7,912 nt of DNA, taken from a bacterium (GTDB taxonomy: Bacteria > Electryoneota > RPQS01). Below the pieces are notes generated by a model. The model had not been told where the DNA came from. It saw only the letters and a program-made list of their open reading frames with translations, and did no database searches. Where the stretch lies: the NCBI GenBank assembly GCA_018814465.1, contig JAHIZR010000046.1, positions 1 to 7,912 on the forward strand, read 5' to 3'. The translations under genes and the position numbers were made by a program. Positions 1 through 5,876 of this stretch are shown here, one piece after another. Position 1 is the stretch's first letter; each line of letters begins with the position of its first letter.

Positions 1-717
1 CACACCTCGGGTATTACCTCGTACTTTGAAGAAGATGTCAATCCGGATTACGAATCCGTATGGCGCGACTATCCCACCTATCGAATGCAGACTCCGCGAG
101 ACTTTCTGCCGTTGTTTCGCGAGAAGCCGATGAAATTCAAGCCCGGCGACCGATTCGATTACAATGATGGCGGGTATATATTGCTGGGGCTTGTGATTGA
201 AGCGCTATCGGGAAAGAGCTTTCATGAGTTCGTGGAAACAAATGTTCTGCGTCGCGCCGGAATGAACGATTCAGGATTCTTTCGTTCGGATCAATTGCCT
301 GCGCGCACGGCTGTTTCCTATATTCGCAATCCCGATGGTTCGCTGCGCTCGAATGTGTTCGCTGTGCCGATTATCGGCGCGCCGGACGGAGGAGCCTATG
401 TAACGGCGGCTGATATGGATAAATTCTGGCGCGGGCTGTTGAGCAATCAGTTGCTTGGAGAGCCAATGACCAGCCGGGTGCTCGCGCCTCAAGTCGAGAC
501 CAAGCTCGAGCCACCTGAATCGTTTTATGGTCTTGGAGTGTGGATTAACGGTGAACCGAATGAGATTCCCTCGTATTTCGTGACCGGATTCGATCCGGGA
601 GTGGCTTTCAATTCAACTTACTATCCGGAGCAAGATGTGATTCTCACGATCTTAGGCAACACGGATCGCGCAACGTGGCCGGTGCTAAGGAGTTTGGAGC
701 AGGCGCTGAAGTTGTGA
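1..717 (+). CDS. Serine hydrolase, class C beta-lactamase-fold family (5' truncated by window edge)
   Basis: The frame is open from the first base to a TGA at 715-717, giving 238 residues; the start and the catalytic SxxK motif lie outside the window. It opens with HTSGI, the conserved segment of the beta-lactamase/DD-peptidase (PF00144-type) family. Other family marks are YNDGGYILLG at residues 54-63 (second motif), a GG-AYVTAAD segment near 130-138 and YGLGVW near 176-181. The KTG/HTG position is TGFDPG, residues 195-200, preceded by Val. The second motif therefore reads Y-N-D rather than the classical Y-x-N, and the usual basic residue before TG is missing, as I recall for some serine hydrolase/esterase branches. 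The fold is well supported. The substrate (peptide, ester or beta-lactam) cannot be read from the sequence, so it should not be called a resistance gene. Any signal peptide would be upstream. The next gene is 500 nt away, so no operon partner is visible. Confidence 0.9.
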   Translation, partial: HTSGITSYFEEDVNPDYESVWRDYPTYRMQTPRDFLPLFREKPMKFKPGDRFDYNDGGYILLGLVIEALSGKSFHEFVETNVLRRAGMNDSGFFRSDQLPARTAVSYIRNPDGSLRSNVFAVPIIGAPDGGAYVTAADMDKFWRGLLSNQLLGEPMTSRVLAPQVETKLEPPESFYGLGVWINGEPNEIPSYFVTGFDPGVAFNSTYYPEQDVILTILGNTDRATWPVLRSLEQALKL

Positions 718-887
718 AGCTATCCTCACAACGGATAGGATGAAAATAAGCAGACAGCATCGGATGATATTGCCTGCTTCGTGTATCAAGCGGGGGCGGA
801 CAGTGATTTGAGGGCGAGTCGGTTGCGAGTATCCAATACCACAAGAGGATTTCAGGCAATCAGCACGGCGACGCTGCCCCTCACGAT

Positions 888-901
888 GGAGGGTGGTGGA
901 T
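888..901 (+). repeat. Intergenic 14-bp motif, copy 1
   Basis: GGAGGGTGGTGGAT occurs here and again, exactly, at 4813-4826. Both copies are intergenic and both run into A+T-rich sequence. Here the motif overlaps a short stem (878-882 with 889-893) and is followed within about 20 nt by a T run at 907-912. Two copies in one window suggest a dispersed intergenic element, but chance plus low complexity is not excluded. Confidence 0.4.
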
Positions 902-1093
902 GATATTATTTTTCGAGGCACCGATATTTTATGGAAGCCGTTGCGATAAATTCCTGAGGTGGAAGGTCAATATTCTGATATATATAAAGATAAAAGAAGG
1001 GAATATGCTGTTCTGTCATGCAATGTCACGTGATTCATAGTGTGGATTGGTTCTTGCGGTTAGAATTTAGATACATTCATTGGCAGGAATTTG

Positions 1094-1122
1094 TTGACAA
1101 ACGGGAACATAGTTGTTACTTT
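1094..1122 (+). promoter_or_regulatory. Candidate promoter of the protease gene
   Basis: A perfect TTGACA (1094-1099) is followed after 17 nt by TACTTT (1117-1122), which keeps the three most important -10 positions (T-12, A-11, T-7). The wider string TACTTTAG also resembles the Bacteroidota -7 element TAnnTTTG with one mismatch. Transcription would start near 1130 and leave a leader of about 87 nt before the ATG at 1217. The match is by eye and there is no transcript evidence. Confidence 0.45.
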
Positions 1123-1200
1123 AGTAATGGTGCAACATGTCCGACCGCTATTGACCCCTTGAAACAGAATTGCCCGATGAACAATGATGTCGAATGGATT

Positions 1201-1204
1201 GGAG
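1201..1204 (+). promoter_or_regulatory. Ribosome-binding site that favours the 1217 start
   Basis: GGAG lies 12 nt before the ATG at 1217, a long but usable spacing. The earlier in-frame ATGs at 1184 and 1187 have no such element upstream. They would also add 11 polar and mixed residues before the signal peptide. Together these choose 1217. Confidence 0.5.
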
Positions 1205-1216
1205 AAACCCTTTATC

Positions 1217-4200
1217 ATGAAAAGCAAATTGATCCGCAGTTTTTTACTGTTATTCGTTGTTACGCTGCTGACCACAACCGCGCAGGCCCAGGTGAGCGCA
1301 GGCGGCACACCGCCGAGTCAGAGTTTAGCGAATTTGTCCGCGCCGCCGACGGCCGCGATGGCAAAGATCGATGTGAATGATTATATCGCCGAGGACAAGC
1401 TGCAGCCGAAAGATGTGCCGCCGCGCTTCGGAGTGCCATTCGATGTTTCGCTGAATCTGAAGAACTCGGGAGTATGGACGGACTTGCCGGGGGGAGACAG
1501 GTTATGGAGACTGCGGATCGAATCAGAGGGAGCGTATTCGATTAATCTGATCTATGACCGATTTTATATGCCGGAAGGCGGCAAGTTCTTTTTGTATAAC
1601 GATAATTACCGCTATGTGATCGGCGCGTTCACGGATTATAATAACAAAGAGACCGGCATGTTCTCGACGCAGCCGGTGCCGGACGATGCGATCACGCTGG
1701 AGTATCTGGAACCGGCCAGCGCGCGCGGCGAAGGCGAGATCTCGCTGATGACAGTGGTGCATGCTTACCGGAATATGTTCGGCTATCGCGACAGCAACAA
1801 CCTGGATGATTTCGGCGAGAGCGGTTCCTGCAACAACAATGTCGCGTGTGATACCGAATGGGACGATGAAGAGCGGGGGGTCGTGGTACTGCTGACATCG
1901 GGCGGTTACCGTTATTGTTCCGGTTCATTGATCAATAATGTGAATGAGGATGCGACGCCATACATCCTGACGGCGAATCATTGCAGTCCGGGGAATACGG
2001 ATATCGCGATGTTCAACTACAAGAGTCCGAACTGCTCGCCGACGACGGACGGTCCGACCTATCAAACGGTTTCGAGCGGCACGCAGCGGTTCACGACCTC
2101 GACAAGTAGTTCATCGGACTGCTTCCTCTGGGAGCTGTCGGTAGACGTGCCGACCTCCTATAATCCCTATTTCAACGGCTGGAATGCAAATAACAGCGCG
2201 GCCAGTTCGGCGGTGGGCATTCACCATCCGAGCTGTGACGTGATGAAAATATCTTGGGAGAATGCGGCGCTGACGAGTACGGAGTATCTCAGTAATACCG
2301 TAAATTCCAGTCAGGACCACTGGCGAGTTGCGGATTGGGATGACGGAACAACCGAGGGCGGTTCTTCCGGCTCGCCGCTGTTCGATCCGAATCATCGGAT
2401 CGTCGGTCAGCTTCACGGCGGTTATGCGGCTTGCGGCAATAATGAGTCAGACTGGTACGGGAAACTATCTTACTCCATGACATCGGGTTTGCGGAGCTGG
2501 CTGGATCCCTCCAATACCGGCGTGATGACACTGGACGGCTACGATCCGAACACGGCATCGCCAACCATCACCGTGACGAGTCCGAATACGGCGGTGACGT
2601 GGCTGGTCGGCAGTGCTTATTCGATTACCTGGACATCATCGGGGCTTTCCGAGAATGTTCAGATTCATATCAATCGAACCTATCCCGGCGGAGCTTGGGA
2701 AACGATTACCTCCAACACGGCAAACGATGGCTCTTACAGCTGGACGGTAACGGGAGGTGTGACATCGAGCGCGCGGATTCGTGTCCGCGGAGTGACCTCA
2801 ACGACGGTGAGCGATGAATCCGATGTGAATTTCACAATCGCCGAGCGGACGATTACCGTGACCAATCCGAATACGGCGGTGACGTGGTATGCGGGCGACT
2901 CGCAGACAATTCAATGGAGTTCTCAGTATATTACGGGTAATGTCGTAATCGAACTGAATCGGAGCTATTCGGGCGGAGTATGGGATACGCTTGCCGCGAG
3001 CACCACTAACGACGGAAGTTTCGCTTGGGTTGTGGAGACACCAACGAGCTCCAGCGCGCGCGTTCGAATTTCAAGTCTAAGCTATCCGACAGTCAGCGAT
3101 GTATCGAATACTAACTTTACGATCGCGGAGCGGACGATTACGGTCACGAATCCAAACACGGCACTGACATGGGTCGTAGATGCGGATGAATTTATCGAAT
3201 GGACATCGTCCAATGTTACAGGCAATGTGAAAATCGAGCTCAATCGAGATTATCCGGGCAGCACATGGGAAACAATCATTGCCACTACGACTAACGACGG
3301 ATCCTACGAATGGTCAGTGACATCGCCCTTGACTACAACCGCTCGTATTCGGGTAACCAGCGTCACCTATCCATCGGTCAGCGATATTTCTGACACAGAT
3401 TTCTCGATTGCCCAGCGCGCCATCACGGTGACTTCTCCCAACACGGCGGTATCGTGGTATTCGGGAGACTCGCATGATATTACATGGACGTCGTCGAATA
3501 TCACGGGCAATGTTTCGATTGAGCTTAACCGCGACTATTCCGAAGGCACATGGGAAACGATCACTTCCAGCACAGCGGACGACGGCACATATGCGTGGAC
3601 AGTAACCCTGCCGGCGACTTCAACAGCGCGGATTCGCGTGACGAGTCTCACTTATCTGACGGTGAGCGATGTTTCGGATGCGAATTTCTCGATCATCAAC
3701 TCGAACGATCCGCCGGCGATTGCGCATGATCGGCTGGATGATCAGAATTTTTATCCGTTCGATGTGACGGCGTATGTCACAGACGATGCTGCCGGATTTG
3801 TGGCGCGGCTGTTTACGCGAGAAGCCGGGACGGCGGATTATGATTCCGTGGAACTGGCTCCGACTTACAATGGTGATGAGTATGCCGTGGCTATTCTCAA
3901 ACCGGTCGGTGCTTATGAATACTTTCTGCGCGTAATTGATGCCGAAGGTTTAACCGACGAGACGTCGCTGAATGCGTTCACCGTACAGGACTTCTTCGGT
4001 CTGGAACAGGTATATGACGACGGCGGCGCGGAAGCGAGTCAGTGGTCGGAAACGGCGGATATGAAATGGGCGGTGAAGTTCGACGCAGGCGAAGAAGACT
4101 ATGTGCTTAGCAATATTCACATCGGTGTGTCGACGGAGAAGCCAACAAGCGATTATTCGGATCTCGTGGTATCCATCTATCTGGCGGACGGCTTAGACGG

Positions 4201-4741
4201 TCTGCCGGGTACACAGGTGGCGATGAAGAGTGTCGGCAGTCTGGGGAACGTGATTGGCGGAGTGCCGACCACGCAGGATAATTTCGTGGATGTGGTCTTC
4301 CTCGACGCGGCCAATGAACCGCTGGTGCTGACGGATGATTTTTATGTTGCGGTTGAGAATTCCGACGGCATCCATTTCGACGCTTTCCTGCTTGACGAAA
4401 ACGGCACACTGGCCGGACGGTCATTCGTCTATAATTCGTGCGAAGACTTATGGATCGACGAGACGTCCGCGCACGAATCGGCGCGACCGGGGAACCGGAT
4501 GATTCGGGTGTCCGGATTCTCACTGATACCGCCGGTGATCGTGGTCAGTCTGGCGGGAACGGATATCCGGCTTGACTGGGAAGACACAGGCGCGCCTTAT
4601 TATCATGTTTACAGCGCGCTGAATGCGGACGGGCCGTTCACAACTTTAGAAGGCACCGCAACCACGAACAGCTTTGTTGATATCGATCCGCTGGCGGACG
4701 AACTCAAGTTTTATGTTGTGCGGTCTTCGATGCAGCCGTAG
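1217..4741 (+). CDS. Secreted lysyl-endopeptidase-type serine protease with four KNH-like repeats
   Basis: A 1174-residue exported protease. Residues 1-24 form a signal peptide (KSK-R n-region, Leu/Val core, cleavage after AQA), followed by a propeptide to about 195. Residues 202-440 match family S1 lysyl endopeptidase (Achromobacter protease I, API) along their length. They carry TANHC with catalytic His255, SDCFLWEL with Asp301, and GGSSGSP with Ser384. The segment from QLHGG (His400) to SDWYG supplies Asp412, at the position that sets lysine specificity in API. All six API disulfide cysteines have counterparts (205, 211, 234, 256, 273, 406). The domain ends in WLDPSNTG like API. Four 95-residue repeats fill 450-829 and resemble Kre9/KNH Ig-like domains (PF10342). 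Then come an Ig-like domain (about 831-923), a beta-sandwich starting near YDDGGAE (about 930-1100) and an Fn3-like end (1104-1174). I infer cleavage after Lys in extracellular proteins, with the repeats as spacers or binding modules. I see no type IX sorting tail. Confidence 0.9.
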   Translation: MKSKLIRSFLLLFVVTLLTTTAQAQVSAGGTPPSQSLANLSAPPTAAMAKIDVNDYIAEDKLQPKDVPPRFGVPFDVSLNLKNSGVWTDLPGGDRLWRLRIESEGAYSINLIYDRFYMPEGGKFFLYNDNYRYVIGAFTDYNNKETGMFSTQPVPDDAITLEYLEPASARGEGEISLMTVVHAYRNMFGYRDSNNLDDFGESGSCNNNVACDTEWDDEERGVVVLLTSGGYRYCSGSLINNVNEDATPYILTANHCSPGNTDIAMFNYKSPNCSPTTDGPTYQTVSSGTQRFTTSTSSSSDCFLWELSVDVPTSYNPYFNGWNANNSAASSAVGIHHPSCDVMKISWENAALTSTEYLSNTVNSSQDHWRVADWDDGTTEGGSSGSPLFDPNHRIVGQLHGGYAACGNNESDWYGKLSYSMTSGLRSWLDPSNTGVMTLDGYDPNTASPTITVTSPNTAVTWLVGSAYSITWTSSGLSENVQIHINRTYPGGAWETITSNTANDGSYSWTVTGGVTSSARIRVRGVTSTTVSDESDVNFTIAERTITVTNPNTAVTWYAGDSQTIQWSSQYITGNVVIELNRSYSGGVWDTLAASTTNDGSFAWVVETPTSSSARVRISSLSYPTVSDVSNTNFTIAERTITVTNPNTALTWVVDADEFIEWTSSNVTGNVKIELNRDYPGSTWETIIATTTNDGSYEWSVTSPLTTTARIRVTSVTYPSVSDISDTDFSIAQRAITVTSPNTAVSWYSGDSHDITWTSSNITGNVSIELNRDYSEGTWETITSSTADDGTYAWTVTLPATSTARIRVTSLTYLTVSDVSDANFSIINSNDPPAIAHDRLDDQNFYPFDVTAYVTDDAAGFVARLFTREAGTADYDSVELAPTYNGDEYAVAILKPVGAYEYFLRVIDAEGLTDETSLNAFTVQDFFGLEQVYDDGGAEASQWSETADMKWAVKFDAGEEDYVLSNIHIGVSTEKPTSDYSDLVVSIYLADGLDGLPGTQVAMKSVGSLGNVIGGVPTTQDNFVDVVFLDAANEPLVLTDDFYVAVENSDGIHFDAFLLDENGTLAGRSFVYNSCEDLWIDETSAHESARPGNRMIRVSGFSLIPPVIVVSLAGTDIRLDWEDTGAPYYHVYSALNADGPFTTLEGTATTNSFVDIDPLADELKFYVVRSSMQP
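2564..3703 (+). repeat. Four tandem 285-bp coding repeats (95-residue KNH-like units)
   Basis: Units begin at 2564, 2849, 3134 and 3419 and are each exactly 285 bp, with no indel between them. Each opens with a TITVT-(S/N)PNTA-(V/L)-(T/S)W type segment. Later come a WTSS/WSS turn, an ELNR-type strand, a W-(E/D)-T segment, NDGSY/DDGTY-type turns, a (R)IR(V) strand, and a closing VSD...FTIA(E/Q)R. Units 2-4 share a TGNVxIELNR core while unit 1 differs there (SENVQIHINR). Units 1 and 2 share an exact 22-bp DNA stretch near 2581-2602 and 2866-2887. The pattern suggests duplication followed by selection for length. Confidence 0.92.
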
Positions 4742-4760
4742 CGCTAAACGAGAAACAATG

Positions 4761-4792
4761 AAAAAAGCCGGTCCCAAGGGGTCGGCTTTTTT
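4761..4792. terminator. Bidirectional intrinsic terminator between convergent genes
   Basis: AAAAAAGCCG pairs with CGGCTTTTTT, and inside this two G-U pairs and two C-G pairs close a CAAG tetraloop, giving a 14-bp stem over 32 nt. A T6 run follows on the plus strand and the A6 run supplies the same on the minus strand. It sits 20 nt after the protease stop and 46 nt after the end of the nitrilase gene, so it can end transcription from both sides. Confidence 0.93.
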
Positions 4793-4802
4793 GTTGAATA
4801 AC

Positions 4803-4824
4803 CCGCCACCCCGGAGGGTGGTGG
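4803..4824. repeat. Inverted repeat (9-bp stem, CGGA loop) after the nitrilase
   Basis: CCGCCACCC (4803-4811) and GGGTGGTGG (4816-4824) form a 9-bp stem with one G-U pair around a 4-nt loop. No T run follows on either strand, so it is unlikely to be a terminator alone. Its right arm contains most of the 14-bp motif also found at 888-901. Confidence 0.65.
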
Positions 4825-4826
4825 AT
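4813..4826 (+). repeat. Intergenic 14-bp motif, copy 2
   Basis: Exact second copy of GGAGGGTGGTGGAT (first at 888-901). In this copy the motif is the loop and right arm of the hairpin at 4803-4824, and A+T-rich sequence follows as in copy 1. Confidence 0.4.
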
Positions 4827-4838
4827 ATTAATCATCGG

Positions 4839-5675
4839 TTACCTGCCCGGACGGACGCGCTCCGGATCGGCGAGGTAGAACTCGCTGCGACGGTCGGCGA
4901 TCAGATCGTTGAAAGGATTAACCCGCTTATCATCCGCTGCGGCGGGATTGATCTCGGCGACGAGGCAAGAGGAGTGCGATTCATCACCGAAAGCCAGCAT
5001 GTCACCCAACTGGGAGAGAATTTGTGAGCGGCCTGTGAACTTGATCACTCGTTCGTCGCGTTCCTCGCGTCCGACACGATTTGCGGTAACAGCGAAGACA
5101 CGGTTCTCCAGCGTACGCGTGCGCATGCTCTGCTGGCAATAGGGCATGACAAGATTCGTGGGATGAGCAATTACCTGCGCGCCCTTCAGCATGAGGGTGC
5201 GGGCCACTTCGGGGTAGATCCAGTCGTAGCAGATCATCATCCCGACGCGAGCCTTGCCGATATCATAAACCGCAAGGGGGCGGTCGCCGGGATCGAACCG
5301 CAGCTTCTCACGGTCGAAGAGGTGCAGCTTGCGGTAGGCGCCGATGAGCCCATCGGGTCCGACAATGATGCAGGAGTTGAAGACTTCGTCGCGATCGCGT
5401 TCAGCGAGGCCAATCACAGCATGGCAATTCAGATCGCGGCAGAGCTTGTGCAGCCATTGTGTGGATTCGCCGTCGGGGATTTCCTCGGCGAGTTCGCGCG
5501 CTTCCTTGCGGTCTTTGAATTCATATCCGGTCAGAGCGAGTTCGGGCATGACCCAGAGATCGGCTTCGTGACCATGAATCAGTGCTTCGATTTCTTTTTG
5601 GTTAGCCTGCTTGTCACCGAAGACCGGATTAGTTTGGACCGCGCCGACGCGGAGGAGGTTTGATGATTCTGTCAT
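4839..5675 (-). CDS. Carbon-nitrogen hydrolase, nitrilase superfamily
   Basis: A 278-residue cytoplasmic enzyme of normal length for the superfamily, without a signal peptide. The triad is intact: Glu45 in MPELALTGY, Lys116 in YRKLHLF and Cys149 in MICYDWIYPE. Glu123 (FDREKLRF) fits the extra active-site glutamate seen in many members. The spacing of the triad, the AHPTNLVMPY segment near 170-179, the ALENR-like TLENRVFAVTANR segment near 188-200 and the ending KRVNPFND...DRRSEFY resemble, from memory, the Pyrococcus nitrilase PH0642 and its relatives. Known members hydrolyse nitriles or amides through a Cys thioester; the substrate here cannot be assigned. The ATG at 5675 puts the conserved first strand (RVGAVQTNPVFG) at residues 9-20, but has no clear Shine-Dalgarno upstream. 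The gene follows the lipoprotein gene after 201 nt and ends before the shared terminator. Confidence 0.93.
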   Translation of the reverse strand: MTESSNLLRVGAVQTNPVFGDKQANQKEIEALIHGHEADLWVMPELALTGYEFKDRKEARELAEEIPDGESTQWLHKLCRDLNCHAVIGLAERDRDEVFNSCIIVGPDGLIGAYRKLHLFDREKLRFDPGDRPLAVYDIGKARVGMMICYDWIYPEVARTLMLKGAQVIAHPTNLVMPYCQQSMRTRTLENRVFAVTANRVGREERDERVIKFTGRSQILSQLGDMLAFGDESHSSCLVAEINPAAADDKRVNPFNDLIADRRSEFYLADPERVRPGR

Positions 5676-5690
5676 GAGTAGTTGAATTGA
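5673..5690 (-). repeat. Short direct repeat spanning the nitrilase start, copy A
   Basis: CATGAG-TAG-TTGAATTGA (plus strand) includes the complement of the nitrilase start codon. Copy B at 5725-5739 is identical except that the 3-nt TAG is missing. The initiation region therefore looks as if it had been duplicated. Confidence 0.55.
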
Positions 5691-5724
5691 TAAGTTCCGG
5701 CCGGGTTGCGCACTTCAACGGACT

Positions 5725-5739
5725 CATGAGTTGAATTGA
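5725..5739 (-). repeat. Short direct repeat upstream of the nitrilase, copy B
   Basis: CATGAGTTGAATTGA (plus strand) repeats the sequence around the nitrilase start, 52 nt upstream of it. On the minus strand it offers another ATG at 5727, out of frame with the nitrilase; this opens a 32-codon frame that ends inside the beginning of the nitrilase gene (5629). Confidence 0.55.
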
Positions 5740-5843
5740 CACAGTGCTTAGCCCGGCTCGGCGGGTAAGTTCCTGTCACCCGGGAGCCTGTCCTGACGAA
5801 GGAAGGAACGGGCGCCTCGGCGGAACAAGATCGCGCCCTGATC

Positions 5844-5865
5844 CCATTTCTCTTCGAGTAAATGG
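5844..5865 (-). other. Stem-loop just after the lipoprotein gene
   Basis: CCATTT (5844-5849) pairs with AAATGG (5860-5865), with a possible CTC/GAG extension inside. Read on the minus strand it starts about 11 nt past the lipoprotein stop. No T run follows, so it could be an mRNA 3' stabiliser or a poor terminator. Confidence 0.35.
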
Positions 5866-5876
5866 AGGTGAGATTA

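Larger units (their letters stand above)
718..1216. other. Intergenic region without a convincing gene
   Basis: This stretch separates the serine hydrolase from the protease. Short open frames exist on both strands but lack family motifs, plausible starts or signal peptides. The left part has a weak 6-bp stem (720-725 with 733-738) that is not followed by a T run. A 14-bp motif at 888-901 recurs after the protease. Around 960-1000 the sequence becomes A+T-rich. The right part holds a candidate promoter at 1094-1122 and the ribosome-binding site of the protease. I see no tRNA, riboswitch or other RNA that I can name. Confidence 0.6.
5676..5876. other. G+C-rich spacer between lipoprotein and nitrilase genes
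   Basis: This 201-nt gap has no convincing coding frame. It is dense in small symmetric elements: the palindrome CCGGCCGG (5697-5704), a CCCGGG site (5780-5785 region), GTTCCT (5769-5774) against AGGAAC (5804-5809), and two CCTGTC copies near 5772 and 5787. Its composition differs visibly from the flanking genes. It may be a dispersed intergenic repeat or carry a nitrilase promoter; I could not find a good -35/-10 pair on the minus strand. Confidence 0.45.

Noticed and set aside
720..738. Stem CTATCC/GGATAG after the serine hydrolase as a terminator
   Set aside because: Only 6 bp with a 7-nt loop, and the following bases are GATGAAAATAAG with no T run.
685..921. Minus-strand open frames in the gap after the serine hydrolase
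   Set aside because: They overlap the end of the hydrolase, are rich in Arg/Pro/Ser without any motif, and have no plausible initiation site.
1005..1040. Eleven-codon frame preceded by GAAGG as a leader peptide
   Set aside because: It lies upstream of the candidate promoter at 1094-1122 and has no attenuator-like structure after it; too short to support.
1184..1216. Earlier in-frame ATG codons (1184, 1187) as start of the protease
   Set aside because: They have no ribosome-binding site and put 11 extra residues before a normal signal peptide; ATG at 1217 has GGAG upstream and a good n-region.
1018..1380. Plus-strand frame of 120 codons running into the protease gene
   Set aside because: It overlaps the signal peptide and propeptide in another frame; the part inside the gene is Arg/Gly-rich, typical of an out-of-frame reading.
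2564..3703. CRISPR array or non-coding satellite as an explanation of the repeats
   Set aside because: The period is 285 bp, the frame stays open throughout, and the units differ mainly in ways that keep the protein pattern.
5163..5663. Plus-strand 166-codon frame opposite the nitrilase
   Set aside because: It is antisense to a gene with an intact catalytic triad and full-length family similarity; no independent motif or initiation signal.
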